NCBI RefSeq assembly: GCF_003384725.1 | Contig: NZ_QNVV01000021.1 | Location: forward strand, 1-64,000 | DNA from: Chryseobacterium pennipullorum | GTDB taxonomy: Bacteria > Bacteroidota > Bacteroidia > Flavobacteriales > Weeksellaceae | Length of the DNA: 64,000 nucleotides | Direction: 5' to 3' | In this document: piece by piece, positions 15,160-24,588 of the stretch | Position numbering within the stretch: the first letter of the stretch is position 1 | How the letters are laid out: each line of letters starts with the position of its first letter | Program-made: the position numbers and the translations under genes | The notes under the pieces: generated by a model | Databases searched by the model: none | The model's input: the letters and a program-made list of their open reading frames with translations, nothing else | What the model was told of the DNA's origin: nothing

Positions 15160-17313
15160 TTATTTCTTCAAAAGTTTCACGGTCTTTTGGAAACCACCTT
15201 CTGCTTCAATATTTAAAATTAAAACACGGGATCCCTCCAATTGCTGTGTAAAGTCAAGATCCAACGCTTTGCTGATTCCGTTGAACTTCTGTGTATACAC
15301 GATTTTTCCTTCTATGCTGTAAGCGGTTACCGAAAGGTTCTTCAATCCTTTTTCTGAATTGATCTTTACCCTGCCTGAAGTAGGATTCGGAGCTACGGTT
15401 ACTGTTGTTTCGGCGGTTTTGTTTTCAATTGTTCCTAAAGAACCTTCGATTCCCAGGTTGTTTTTAAGAGCGATAACGACCGTTGCCGATTTCCCTTTAT
15501 AATTGATTATATTTCCTGTGGCATCCACATCCGTAGAAATGGTTGAATCCGGATGCTGGATGGAGAAGAAACCAAATTTATGATCCGGTGTAAAGGTAAG
15601 TCCTGTAGGTTCTGCTCCTGCCGGCATTGAGGCAAACAGCTTCACCTTAGGGTTAGCCTGTGTATGATCCGGTGCAATTACCCATATGTAATTCTTGCCC
15701 CCATCCTGAAGTACCCAGAGATTACCAAGCTCGTCAAAAGTAAGGTTGTCATTTCCATCTCCCCAAGCTTCAGATTTTGTTCCCAGTGCTGTCGTGAAAG
15801 AATACACCGTAGAGGAACCTCCCACAAATGTTTCCACCTGTGAAGCAGTGGTACCGTTATCCTGCAGTCGGTATACTTTATCCAGACCTTTTGCTGTAAA
15901 GTAAATTTTACCATCCAATGGGCTGATGTCCACATCTTCCACCCCATTAAATCTTGTTCCGCCTAATGATGCTGCTAAAGCTGTTGTATTATTCTGATCT
16001 GCTTTTGTTTTATTAGGTACCTGAACCCATGTTGCTGTGGTGGCAGCCGGATCTCCCGAAGCAGTCAGTCCCTGGTCAAGTTTTAGTACGTACAGGTTTC
16101 CTGAAGCAAGGTTGTTCGGGGTATCCATTACATATTTATAGACCATATGGGTGCCTCCGTCTTCACCATAATAGGCAATAGTTCCTGCGTTGTTCACTAC
16201 TACATTTTCGTGGTTCATGATTCCCATTTGCCAAAGCTTCCCTTTTGAATTGTCAGGATTTTTAGAAATTACCTGTGCTGTAGCAGGATCAATTTCTACC
16301 AGCCAGCCATAATCTTTATATCCGTCCCCATTGACGTCATTGGAAGTAACGGATTCTTCAGCGGTTACTACTGTTCCCCAAGGGGTAACACCTCCTGAAC
16401 AGTTTCTGATGGTCTGTACCAGACTTGGATCTGAGAAGCTTACCGCTCTCGATTTGGTCAGCTGCCAAAGCTTTGTGGAAGCGTTATAGTTGATCTCAGC
16501 CATGGTAACCCCTCCCGGGTTCGTTTCATGGTTCACTGAAAGATAACCATTGGTACTGCTTCCTGCCTTGGCTACATACGCTGTAAAGTCGTTCTGTCCA
16601 CCTACCATTCCACCGCCTTCTGTGTAATTGTCGCCTTCTTTTAAAATAAGCTGATATTTATGTTCTGCCGGGATAATCAGTTTATTGGTTTGTGCTGTAG
16701 GGACAATAGAAGTAAAGCAGCTGATGTGATTTGCATTGCAGGCGACAGGGTTTGTCGTATTGGTCGTCGTCTTCAGATATGCATCAATTCTAAGATCTGA
16801 ACTGGTAGCACTTCTGTTATGAAGCTCAACCGAAATTCTGTTGACCCCGTCTACAAATTTTGATTTCGGAATCGAAAAAATAGTATACACATTTTCAGCG
16901 GAACCATCAATAGTGGTACTGGAGAATGTGTTAAAAGTAACCGTTCCGGCCGGCATATTGTCTCTTACTACTTCCTCACCGTTAAGGTATACAATAATAC
17001 CGTCATCTCTCATCACACCCAGTTCTACATTCGCAGAAAGTGTCGCCAGATCTACGGTAAAGTCTTTTGCAAAATAAGCGGTGATCAAACCGGAATTGAT
17101 TGTCGTGGTAACGGGATCACCATATCCCAGCGGGCTATTTCCTACTGCCCATGCCGAAATGTCAAATGTTTTCGCGTTCCATCCTGCAGGCTGAGCCTGA
17201 TTATTGTCTTTATAGCTCCATGAGGAACCTCTGTCAAACAGGATCGTCTGGGCCTGGATACCTGAACAGGCAAGTAAAGCTAGAGCTCCAATTGTTAGTA
17301 GTTTTTTCTTCAT
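15160..17313 (-). CDS. PhoX/DUF839-like secreted protein with T9SS sorting domain
   Basis: A 717-residue secreted protein. The signal peptide covers residues 1-21. Residues about 25-180 form a beta-rich module (SWSYKDNNQAQPAGW, DDGIIVYLNGEEVVRDNMP) common at the N-terminus of exported Bacteroidota enzymes. Residues about 210-620 resemble the DUF839/PhoX beta-propeller (LSVNHETNPGG, TPWGTVVTAEESV, GIMNHENVVV), a family including calcium/iron-dependent alkaline phosphatases. The last 80 residues (VTVAPNPTSGRVKI to the C-terminal KTVKLLKK) are a Por-type sorting domain, so it should cross the outer membrane by T9SS. Phosphatase activity is inferred. Upstream on the same strand is a di-haem peroxidase, 264 bp away. 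Confidence 0.75.
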   Translation of the reverse strand: MKKKLLTIGALALLACSGIQAQTILFDRGSSWSYKDNNQAQPAGWNAKTFDISAWAVGNSPLGYGDPVTTTINSGLITAYFAKDFTVDLATLSANVELGVMRDDGIIVYLNGEEVVRDNMPAGTVTFNTFSSTTIDGSAENVYTIFSIPKSKFVDGVNRISVELHNRSATSSDLRIDAYLKTTTNTTNPVACNANHISCFTSIVPTAQTNKLIIPAEHKYQLILKEGDNYTEGGGMVGGQNDFTAYVAKAGSSTNGYLSVNHETNPGGVTMAEINYNASTKLWQLTKSRAVSFSDPSLVQTIRNCSGGVTPWGTVVTAEESVTSNDVNGDGYKDYGWLVEIDPATAQVISKNPDNSKGKLWQMGIMNHENVVVNNAGTIAYYGEDGGTHMVYKYVMDTPNNLASGNLYVLKLDQGLTASGDPAATTATWVQVPNKTKADQNNTTALAASLGGTRFNGVEDVDISPLDGKIYFTAKGLDKVYRLQDNGTTASQVETFVGGSSTVYSFTTALGTKSEAWGDGNDNLTFDELGNLWVLQDGGKNYIWVIAPDHTQANPKVKLFASMPAGAEPTGLTFTPDHKFGFFSIQHPDSTISTDVDATGNIINYKGKSATVVIALKNNLGIEGSLGTIENKTAETTVTVAPNPTSGRVKINSEKGLKNLSVTAYSIEGKIVYTQKFNGISKALDLDFTQQLEGSRVLILNIEAEGGFQKTVKLLKK

Positions 17314-17479
17314 TATTAATTTGATTTATTAGACGATGCAAAACTATTTTTTTAGAACTCCTCCTCTGTTAATAGGATTTTAAATATAGATTCATGAATA
17401 TTAATAAATTTTGAACCCAATATTAAGCGGATTAATTTTTTGTTAAATAGTGTTACAAACAGGGTTCCGGGTGAAAATT

Positions 17480-17499
17480 TTGGTTTTGATTAAAACCAA
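17480..17499. terminator. Weak hairpin after di-haem peroxidase gene
   Basis: TTGGTTTT (17480-17487) pairs with AAAACCAA (17492-17499). It lies about 80 bp past the peroxidase stop, with A/T-rich flanks. A terminator role is possible but not strong. Confidence 0.3.
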
Positions 17500-17577
17500 T
17501 ATCACATAAATCAGTAGATGAATCTCAAACAGGTTCACGATGTGATGATACTTCACCCCTCCACCGCGTATTGCCGT

Positions 17578-19434
17578 CTATTTCGCTTTACTTACATCTG
17601 TAAGTGTATTCAGAAAGGCGATGATCTGTTGGATTTCCGTCTGTGTAAGGTTTAATTTATCCGGTGAAAGCGTCTGATTTTTCATTTTTAGTCCTAATCC
17701 TTCACCACCGCCTTCATTATAAAAATCAAGAACTTCTTCCAGGGTGCTGAAAGCTCCGTTATGGAAATACGGTTTCGTAAGCGCTATATTTCTGACTGTA
17801 ACCGTTTTGAATGAATAATCATAGATCCACGATTTTTCTTTTTTTACCGGACTGTTTCCTCTTCCCATATCCCCATCAAGTTGTACAGGAAGCTGCGTAA
17901 CCGGTTTTGTAGTTACACCCAGCACTTCAGATTCGTTTTCATTAAAAAAAGGTGGTACCAGACCTGAAAAATGCGGGGCAAAATGGCAGGTTGCACAATT
18001 TGCTTTTCCCATAAACAAGTTGAATCCTTTTTTGGCATCATCGGAAATTTCCTTTTCATTTCTCATGAAACGGTCAAAGTCGCTGTCAAAAGAATACAGC
18101 GAAGCAACGTAAGAGCTTAATGCTTTTGAAAAGTTTTCTTTGCTGATCTTTCCGTCTTTGAAAGCAGTACGGAAAGCTTTTTTATATTCAGGTTTTGTGT
18201 TTAGCTTTTGAATGATGCTTTCATAGCTCGTATTGAATTCTTCCTGATTATAGATCACGTGCTCTGCCTGCTGCTCAAGGTAAAAAGCACGGAGATCGTA
18301 GAAAAACCTCTTGGCAAATACCGCATTATACAGGGAGGGAGAGTTTCTCAGTACTGTTTTTCCTTCTACATTACCCGGTGATTTTGTTTTGAGATCTGTA
18401 AAAGCATTTTCAGGGAGATGACAGGTGGCACAGCTCATTTTTTCATTACTGCTCAATTGTTGATCGTAGAAAATCGATTTTCCGAGATTCCGGAGAGCCG
18501 GATGATCTTCAGAAGATTCTAGGAGGGTATAAAAGTAAGGATCTAAAAAATCACTGCTGAACAGGTTTTTATTATTCACATTCCAGCCGGAAAATTCTTT
18601 CAGGTCATCGGGCCTACCGTCCCATTTTCCGAGTTCCTCGTATAGAGGCTGTATGTATTTTTTATAAAACCCGATCCGGTCAAAAGTTTCAAAATCTGTA
18701 TGTTCGGAAAGATAGGCTACAGCACCGGCCATGATCTGATGGGCAGTCTGTGTATTGTAATTTTTAAAATAAGGATCATCACTGATGTATTTTTGCATCC
18801 CCAAAAAAGCATGTTTTGCTTCTTCAGAAGTATTCAGAGAACCGGGAGTATCGAAGCCTGTTACGCCCAATGAATAGATTCTGATCAGTTCTATACGCAG
18901 TGGCAGTGTTTTATTATTTCCCTGGCTGAGCCCGTTTTTTACCGAGCTTAAATAGAAGGCTGAATAACTGTTGTATAAAAAGTCGGTAATTGTTTTGATC
19001 TGTTCTTTTTCATCTGCTGCTTCCTCTGAGAAAATCAATTCGTCCAATACCTGCAATCCTTCAGGCGGTAAGGTATATGAAGAAGTTCCCGCCGCTTCAA
19101 TATGAAATAAGGGAGCGGCATTAAGGTGTGTTTTTGTAAATTCCGGATAATGATAGGCAACATAAAATTCTACTTCTTTAAATGAGTTTCTCGTGCTGCT
19201 TAATGATTGGCGGAGATCTTCGATGGTAATCCGGTCTTCTGAGAACCGGTAAGCATCTGATTTCAGACGTTCAAGCTTCATTTTAAAATCGGACAAACCT
19301 TTATTGACAAAGGTATTCTCACTTTCTGTTCCTTGATATACAGGATTAAAAGACATTATTGCCAATCCTGCCAGAAGGATTACAATAAGCAGTGGATAAA
19401 ATCTCATTAATTTTTTAGCGGCAAAAGTATTCAT
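17578..19434 (-). CDS. Di-haem cytochrome c peroxidase with extended helical N-terminus
   Basis: A 618-residue protein, almost twice the usual 320-380 residues of bacterial di-haem peroxidases. A hydrophobic N-terminal segment (about residues 10-28) should anchor or export it. Residues about 40-290 are helical without haem motifs (RNSFKEVEFYVAYHYPEF, PPEGLQVLDELIF). The peroxidase part follows, with haem-binding CATCH near residues 334 and 481, and FHNGAFSTLEEVLDFYNEGG near the end. It would reduce H2O2 in the periplasm or act as a MauG-like oxidase. An internal ATG (19407) directly before the hydrophobic segment is an alternative start. The gene is monocistronic. Confidence 0.83.
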   Translation of the reverse strand: MNTFAAKKLMRFYPLLIVILLAGLAIMSFNPVYQGTESENTFVNKGLSDFKMKLERLKSDAYRFSEDRITIEDLRQSLSSTRNSFKEVEFYVAYHYPEFTKTHLNAAPLFHIEAAGTSSYTLPPEGLQVLDELIFSEEAADEKEQIKTITDFLYNSYSAFYLSSVKNGLSQGNNKTLPLRIELIRIYSLGVTGFDTPGSLNTSEEAKHAFLGMQKYISDDPYFKNYNTQTAHQIMAGAVAYLSEHTDFETFDRIGFYKKYIQPLYEELGKWDGRPDDLKEFSGWNVNNKNLFSSDFLDPYFYTLLESSEDHPALRNLGKSIFYDQQLSSNEKMSCATCHLPENAFTDLKTKSPGNVEGKTVLRNSPSLYNAVFAKRFFYDLRAFYLEQQAEHVIYNQEEFNTSYESIIQKLNTKPEYKKAFRTAFKDGKISKENFSKALSSYVASLYSFDSDFDRFMRNEKEISDDAKKGFNLFMGKANCATCHFAPHFSGLVPPFFNENESEVLGVTTKPVTQLPVQLDGDMGRGNSPVKKEKSWIYDYSFKTVTVRNIALTKPYFHNGAFSTLEEVLDFYNEGGGEGLGLKMKNQTLSPDKLNLTQTEIQQIIAFLNTLTDVSKAK

Positions 19435-19636
19435 CAGATATTATCCCAGTTTTAATGGCAGATTAAATAATGTTTATATTTATGATATTAATATTTTTCA
19501 CTAATTTTAAGCCCCGAAATCAAATTCATTATCCTGAACAGCGGTTTATTCTAAAAGACCGGAAAATAAATAATGCAGAAGATTATTGGGGAGGATTTTT
19601 TAAACTAAATCAACACATCAAAAACTAAATAGTATT

Positions 19637-20122
19637 ATGAAAACAAGACTATTCTTTGCTCTTGCAGCAAGTTTTCTTTCGATGACGGCCTTTTCACAAA
19701 AGAAAAAGCAACAGGAGAAGCAACCGGTAAAAAAACAGGAAATGGCTGTATACGCCGAGAAAAAAGGCAATGACTATTATCTGGTACGCCTTGAAAAGGA
19801 TAAAGAAATTCCCAATGTCTATGTATACTCTAATGGTGTGACCAAGCCCTATAAAAACTATTCTGATCTGAAAGACATTGTCATTGAATTCCCCGGAATG
19901 ATGAGTGCCAACAACTCAACGAAAGAAGAGCTGATCTCTGTTCTAAAAAAAGATGACCATTTCTACGAAATCACCTCACAGCGAAAAGATCCCAAAAACA
20001 TCGAAAAGACAGTCGTTACCGTATATGAGGTGATGAACGGCCAGAAAAGAATTGTAGAGGAATACAATGACATCTATGAACTGATGGGATCTCCTTATAA
20101 AGATGCTATTATCATTAATTAA
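19637..20122 (+). CDS. Secreted protein of unknown function
   Basis: A 161-residue protein with a clear signal peptide (MKTRLFFALAASFLSMTAFS) followed by a Lys/Gln-rich linker (KKKQQEKQPVKKQE) and a small alpha/beta domain (YAEKKGNDYYLVRLEKD, KDIVIEFPGMM). I do not recognise the family. There are no catalytic motifs, no Cys and no membrane segment after the signal. The nucleoside phosphorylase gene starts 21 bp downstream, so the two are probably cotranscribed. Confidence 0.7.
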   Translation: MKTRLFFALAASFLSMTAFSQKKKQQEKQPVKKQEMAVYAEKKGNDYYLVRLEKDKEIPNVYVYSNGVTKPYKNYSDLKDIVIEFPGMMSANNSTKEELISVLKKDDHFYEITSQRKDPKNIEKTVVTVYEVMNGQKRIVEEYNDIYELMGSPYKDAIIIN

Positions 20123-20143
20123 AAAAAACAAAATATACATATT

Positions 20144-20998
20144 ATGCTAAATAAACTTGCAGCCTCAGAACTTGTTCTGAATGAAGATGGAAGTGTATAC
20201 CACCTGAATCTTTTACCTGAAGATATTGCCGACAAAATTATCCTTGTAGGCGATCCGGACAGAGTAGCAAAAGTTTCAAAATACTTTGATACTGTAGAGA
20301 TCAAAAAAAATAAAAGAGAATTTTATACGCATACAGGAACGCTTCGTGGAGAAAGGATCACTGTAATGTCAACTGGTATCGGAACTGAAAACATTGATAT
20401 CGTAATGAACGAGTTGGATGCGCTGGTGAATATCGATCTTAAAAACAAAGAGTTTAAATCGGAGCATAAAGCCCTTGAGCTTTTCCGAATGGGAACCTGC
20501 GGAAGTGTAAACCCTGAAGTACAGGTAGACAATATGCTGGTTACTCAGAATGTAGTAGGATTAGACGGACTGATGCATTTCTACCAGGACTATAACTTCG
20601 AAAATGAGTTTTCAAAAAGCTTTTTAGAAAAATTTCCTTACGAAAGAATCAAGCCTATGCTGTACTTCTCAGACTGGGCGGAAGAAATGGGCGATTATTA
20701 TAAGGATGCCAAATACCATGGAAATACGGCTACGTTCCCGGGATTCTATGCGCCACAGGGAAGACAGCTTCGTTTAAAAGCAGTCGATGATCAATTCCTG
20801 GAGACCCTGAATGATCTGGGAATCACAAATTTTGAAATGGAAACCTCTGCAATCTATGCCCTTTCCAAATTATTAGGACATAAAGCGATTACCGTAAACA
20901 ACGTGATCGCCAACAGAAGACGTGGAGAATTCTCTGCAGACCACCATGCTTCTGAGAAAAACCTGATTAATTGGGTACTAGACAGAATCATTAAGTAG
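20144..20998 (+). CDS. Nucleoside phosphorylase (uridine phosphorylase-like)
   Basis: A 284-residue member of the PNP_UDP_1 fold. Visible signatures are the phosphate-binding loop GDPDRVAKVS near residue 36, STGIGTENIDIV, the segment ELFRMGTCGSVNP with the conserved Arg and GTCG, and the ribose-binding NFEMETSAIYALSKLLGH with the Met-Glu-Thr triad. These enzymes split nucleosides by phosphate, giving base and ribose-1-phosphate for salvage. The bacterial uridine phosphorylase branch is most likely, but inosine/guanosine specificity cannot be excluded. A terminator follows. Confidence 0.9.
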   Translation: MLNKLAASELVLNEDGSVYHLNLLPEDIADKIILVGDPDRVAKVSKYFDTVEIKKNKREFYTHTGTLRGERITVMSTGIGTENIDIVMNELDALVNIDLKNKEFKSEHKALELFRMGTCGSVNPEVQVDNMLVTQNVVGLDGLMHFYQDYNFENEFSKSFLEKFPYERIKPMLYFSDWAEEMGDYYKDAKYHGNTATFPGFYAPQGRQLRLKAVDDQFLETLNDLGITNFEMETSAIYALSKLLGHKAITVNNVIANRRRGEFSADHHASEKNLINWVLDRIIK

Positions 20999-21030
20999 TA
21001 TTTAATTACAGCGGTTTAGAAACATATATA

Positions 21031-21063
21031 AAGCTGTCCTTATAACAAGGATGGCTTTTTGTT
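21031..21063. terminator. Terminator after nucleoside phosphorylase
   Basis: AAGCTGTCCTT pairs with AAGGATGGCTT (11 bp, two G-T wobbles), loop ATAAC, followed by a T-run. It closes the + strand unit before the convergent tag gene. Confidence 0.75.
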
Positions 21064-21097
21064 TGTCTGTACTTAGTGTCACTTATCAAAATAATCC

Positions 21098-21655
21098 TCA
21101 TGTACGGGTGAAACAGGTTCTGATATGATCATTGACCATTCCTGTTGCCTGCATATGGGCATAGACCACAGTAGACCCCATAAATTTAAAGCCTCTTTTT
21201 TTCAGGTCTTTGGAAATACGATCTGAAATTTCCGTGGTTGCAGGAACGTCAGATAAAGCTTCGGGAACGTTATCAATAGCCTTTCCGCCGATAAATCCCC
21301 AGATGTAGTTGGAAAAACTTCCGAATTCCTGCTGAATCTCCATAAACTTTTGGGCATTGGTAACGGCAGCGGTTATTTTAAGTCTGTTCCGTATTATTCC
21401 CGGATCATTCATTAATTCCTCAATTTTCCTGTCAGAATATACCGCTATTTTACGGTAATCAAAATCGTCAAATGCTTTTCTGAAGTTTTGCCTTTTGGAC
21501 AGAATAGTATACCAGCTCAGCCCGGCCTGGAAACTTTCAAGGATGAGAAATTCAAACAGGGTTTTGTCATCATAGACAGGCCTTCCCCATTCTTCATCAT
21601 GATATTGCCTGCACAGATCATCTTTTTCACACCAGCCACAACGTATTTTTTTCAT
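21098..21655 (-). CDS. tag: DNA-3-methyladenine glycosylase I
   Basis: A 185-residue base-excision repair enzyme that removes 3-methyladenine from alkylated DNA. The family start RCGWCEKDDLCRQYHDEEWG supplies zinc-ligand Cys residues and the conserved HDxEWG. The block LILESFQAGLSWYTILSKR contains the catalytic-pocket residues, and MGSTVVYAHMQATGMVNDH near the C-terminus has the remaining ligands. The frame extends upstream to 21703, but the ATG at 21655 puts CGWC at the normal N-terminal position. Monocistronic. Confidence 0.95.
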   Translation of the reverse strand: MKKIRCGWCEKDDLCRQYHDEEWGRPVYDDKTLFEFLILESFQAGLSWYTILSKRQNFRKAFDDFDYRKIAVYSDRKIEELMNDPGIIRNRLKITAAVTNAQKFMEIQQEFGSFSNYIWGFIGGKAIDNVPEALSDVPATTEISDRISKDLKKRGFKFMGSTVVYAHMQATGMVNDHIRTCFTRT

Positions 21656-21796
21656 AATTATCATAAATTGTAGGATAAAGGTACTGCTGAATTGGGAAAA
21701 CATAACAAAAGATTATGAAAAGTTTAACAGAGGCTGCGGGTTTTAGGAATGGTTATTGTTAAATTACTGATATCTAACCAAATTATTTATAAGAGT

Positions 21797-22096
21797 ATGA
21801 ACAATTCAGAGTATAACAAAGCGGAAAATGCAGTAAATAACGCAGAAAATTCTTTACAGAACGCAGCGGACAAGGCCAAATGGAAAGTGAATGAGCTTGC
21901 GGATAAAGCGAAAGATTATATTAACGAAAAGAGAAGTAACGATCAGGAAGCCAATCAGGAAGACTGGTTCGACAGGGTAAAAGCTAATATGTCCGATGCA
22001 TGGGAAGATATCAAGGATAAAGCAGATGAAGCATGGGAAAAAACCAAAGATGCTGCAGAGGATGTGAAGGCAGAATGGAACAAGAAAACCAATTAG
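21797..22096 (+). CDS. Helical hydrophilic stress-type protein (YtxH-like)
   Basis: A 99-residue, highly charged and alanine-rich protein predicted to be one long amphipathic helix or coiled coil (repeats like NAENSLQNAADKAK, and DAWEDIKDKADEAWEKTKDAAEDVK). No signal peptide or membrane segment. Composition resembles YtxH/LEA-like or CsbD-type stress proteins, but no specific family can be assigned. The frame continues upstream to 21749; the ATG at 21797 is chosen because it begins the charged repeat region and follows an AAGAG leader. A terminator follows immediately. Confidence 0.7.
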   Translation: MNNSEYNKAENAVNNAENSLQNAADKAKWKVNELADKAKDYINEKRSNDQEANQEDWFDRVKANMSDAWEDIKDKADEAWEKTKDAAEDVKAEWNKKTN

Positions 22097-22123
22097 TATT
22101 TCAGTCATATAAATATTTTCAAG

Positions 22124-22160
22124 AAAATGGAGTCTTAAATTGCTAAGGCTCCATTTTTTA
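22124..22160 (+). terminator. Terminator after YtxH-like gene
   Basis: AAAATGGAGTCTTA pairs with TAAGGCTCCATTTT (one mismatch or wobble), short loop, followed by a T-run. It separates the gene from fabI. Confidence 0.75.
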
Positions 22161-22184
22161 TTATGCCATAACCACAATTATTGC

Positions 22185-22192
22185 TACATTTG
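22185..22192 (+). promoter_or_regulatory. -7 box of fabI
   Basis: TACATTTG, an exact TAnnTTTG match, 24 bases upstream of the fabI ATG. No TTG at 17-23 bases was found. Confidence 0.5.
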
Positions 22193-22216
22193 TATTTCAA
22201 TAAACATTAAAAAATT

Positions 22217-23026
22217 ATGTCATACGGTTTACTTAAAGGCAAAAAGGGGATTATATTTGGAGCCCTTAATGAACAATCTATCGCATGGAAAGTTGCTGAA
22301 AGATGTCATGAAGAAGGTGCAGAATTTATCTTATCCAATGCTCCTATCGCTTTGAGAATGGGAGAGCTAAATGGTTTAGCAGAAAAAACAGGTTCTGAAG
22401 TTATAGGTGCTGATGCTACTTCTATCGAAGATCTCGAAAAACTTTTTGATGCCGCTGTTGCAAAATTTGGAAAAATTGACTTTATCCTTCACTCCATTGG
22501 AATGTCTATCAATGTAAGAAAAGGAAAACATTATACAGAAATGAACTATGACTGGTTGGAAAAAGGTTGGGATATTTCAGCCGTTTCTTTCCATAAAGTA
22601 ATGCGGGTAGCCTGGGAAAAAAACTGTATGAATGAGTGGGGAAGTATTCTTGCCCTTACTTATATTGCAGCACAGAGAACATTCCCTGATTATAATGATA
22701 TGTCGGATAACAAAGCGTACCTTGAAAGTATCGCCAGAACTTTTGGAAACTACTGGGGTGAAAGAAAAGTACGTGTAAACACCGTTTCCCAGTCTCCTAC
22801 CATGACAACTGCAGGGAGTGGCGTGAAAGGCTTCGGGGGATTCCTCGGTTATGCTGAAGATATGTCCCCACTTGGAAATGCTACAGCTCTTGAATGTGCT
22901 GACTATTGTGTTACGCTTTTCTCTGATCTTACCAAAAAAGTGACCATGCAGAACCTTTTCCATGATGGAGGTTTCAGCAGCTCGGGAGTTACTCAGAAAG
23001 TAATCAGCAAATATGATACGGAATAA
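22217..23026 (+). CDS. fabI: Enoyl-ACP reductase FabI
   Basis: A 269-residue NADH-dependent enoyl-acyl-carrier-protein reductase, the last reductive step of type II fatty acid elongation. It is a short-chain dehydrogenase variant with KGIIFGALNEQSIAWKVAE as cofactor loop, DFILHSIGMS, and an active-site Tyr/Lys region (DYNDMSDNKAYLESIAR), with a catalytic Tyr further upstream (LTYIAAQR) as in FabI. Followed by a strong palindromic hairpin shared with the convergent PUL. Confidence 0.94.
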   Translation: MSYGLLKGKKGIIFGALNEQSIAWKVAERCHEEGAEFILSNAPIALRMGELNGLAEKTGSEVIGADATSIEDLEKLFDAAVAKFGKIDFILHSIGMSINVRKGKHYTEMNYDWLEKGWDISAVSFHKVMRVAWEKNCMNEWGSILALTYIAAQRTFPDYNDMSDNKAYLESIARTFGNYWGERKVRVNTVSQSPTMTTAGSGVKGFGGFLGYAEDMSPLGNATALECADYCVTLFSDLTKKVTMQNLFHDGGFSSSGVTQKVISKYDTE

Positions 23027-23053
23027 TCTCTGAAGATTAATCAAAATAAAATT

Positions 23054-23084
23054 GAATCGGCGGCCTCTTTGAGGCCGCCGATTC
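23054..23084. terminator. Bidirectional terminator between fabI and the PUL
   Basis: Perfect 14-bp stem GAATCGGCGGCCTC (23054-23067) / GAGGCCGCCGATTC (23071-23084), loop TTT. T-rich DNA follows on the - strand. Confidence 0.85.
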
Positions 23085-23110
23085 TGTGTACAAATAAAAT
23101 TAATATGAAA

Positions 23111-24550
23111 TTACAAAATTACGGTCTGTATAGAGTGTGCCGGAGCATTCAGCCTGGCCGCCTTTCCTTCGATCCATAAACGGGTATCGATATCATGATC
23201 AGAATCATTCATGATCACTGTGACCAGCTGTCCGTTTTCATTCATAAACGCAGAAGACGTCAAGGCAGCTCTGTTGGAAGAACTTCCGACTCTTTGAGCA
23301 TTGGGCTTGATATACTTTGACACATGGCCGATGTAATAGTACTCATAGGTGTAGAATACTTCTCCTGTCTTAGTATCTGCAATGATGGGAGCAAAGCAGA
23401 AATTTCCTTTATGGTTAGGCCCGCCGGTTTCGTCCAGCAGAATATTCCAGTCTGTCCATAAAGCATTTCCTTTGTTAAAGTCGTTGAGCATATTTTTACC
23501 ATACAATTCTCCGAGGCTTACATCGTAAATTTTATCCATGGCAAACTGTTCTTTACAACCTTCGGTAAAGGCCAGAAACTTATCTGGAAAAGCCCTGTGG
23601 GTTTCAGCAAGATTATCAAAAAGCTGGGTTTTGTTGTTCCAGGTTTCATACCAGTGATATCCTATTCCGTGGGCATATTTTGAAGTTTCGGGATCGCTTA
23701 GGGTGGTGGTTGCTCTTTGGTAGATCAGATCCCGGTTATGATCCCAGATCATTACTTTTTTGTCTTTATATCCATTTTTCCAAAGGGTTGGCCCGAGGTT
23801 ATTTTTAAGGAATTCTCCTTCCTCTTCAGCAGTATAGATACATGATTCCCAACTCTGTGTTGCCATAGGCTCATTCTGAACAGTCAAGCCCCAGATATTA
23901 ATTCCTCTTTTTTCGTATTCTTTAATGAATTTTATATAGTAATCGGCCCAGGTCTGATAAAATTGATTCTCTAGTCTTCCACCTTTGTATAAACTTTTGT
24001 TAGACTTCATCCACGCTGGTGGGCTCCATGGAGAAAAATAAAAAGTAAAGTTGTTTCCGATCGCTTTTTTAGCTTCCTGGATCATCGGGATTTTGTACTT
24101 TTCATCATGAGCAACACTGAAGGTCTTCAGTGAGTGATCTTGATCTTCTACATACGTATAGGAGTCACTGGAAAAGTCGCAGGAATTCATATTGGTACGC
24201 ACTACCGTATATCCCAATCCGTTTTTACCGAAATAGGCTTCCAGGATTTCTTTCTGCTTATTTTTCGGCATTTTATAAAAAGTCTCTGCAGATGCATCGG
24301 TGATCGCACCTCCTATACCGATTAATTTCTGATATTTAAAGGTGGGCGCGATGAAAATACAGGCTTCCGTTTCTTTGGGCTGGCCAAACTGTTCGAACTT
24401 TACCATGCCCTTATCCACCATCTTCTCATTGGTTGCAGAGTTGGTAAGGATCACTTTAGCTGTTTTTCCTTCATTTTTCTTCCAATAGTTCTGGGCATTG
24501 GCATTGAAAACAACGCCTACTACAAAACAGCTTACAATTAATTTTCTCAT
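23111..24550 (-). CDS. Glycoside hydrolase family 30 (distal PUL gene)
   Basis: A 479-residue exported hydrolase with a signal peptide (MRKLIVSCFVVGVVFNANAQ) and a GH30 TIM barrel plus beta-side domain. The acid/base Glu is in VQNEPMATQSWESC and the nucleophile Glu in LAFTEGCKEQ. The GIGGAITDASAE motif is typical of glucosylceramidase-type GH30. GH30 enzymes cut beta-1,6-glucan, beta-glucosides or xylan; in this locus an endo-beta-1,6-glucanase (GH30_3) is likely but unproven. A longer start at 24589 overlaps the GH16 stop (TAATG) but would prefix 13 basic residues; either way it is coupled to the GH16 gene. Confidence 0.9.
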   Translation of the reverse strand: MRKLIVSCFVVGVVFNANAQNYWKKNEGKTAKVILTNSATNEKMVDKGMVKFEQFGQPKETEACIFIAPTFKYQKLIGIGGAITDASAETFYKMPKNKQKEILEAYFGKNGLGYTVVRTNMNSCDFSSDSYTYVEDQDHSLKTFSVAHDEKYKIPMIQEAKKAIGNNFTFYFSPWSPPAWMKSNKSLYKGGRLENQFYQTWADYYIKFIKEYEKRGINIWGLTVQNEPMATQSWESCIYTAEEEGEFLKNNLGPTLWKNGYKDKKVMIWDHNRDLIYQRATTTLSDPETSKYAHGIGYHWYETWNNKTQLFDNLAETHRAFPDKFLAFTEGCKEQFAMDKIYDVSLGELYGKNMLNDFNKGNALWTDWNILLDETGGPNHKGNFCFAPIIADTKTGEVFYTYEYYYIGHVSKYIKPNAQRVGSSSNRAALTSSAFMNENGQLVTVIMNDSDHDIDTRLWIEGKAARLNAPAHSIQTVIL

Positions 24551-24588
24551 GATTTTTTTCTTTTTTGGACACGTTTGTCCCCTTTTCA

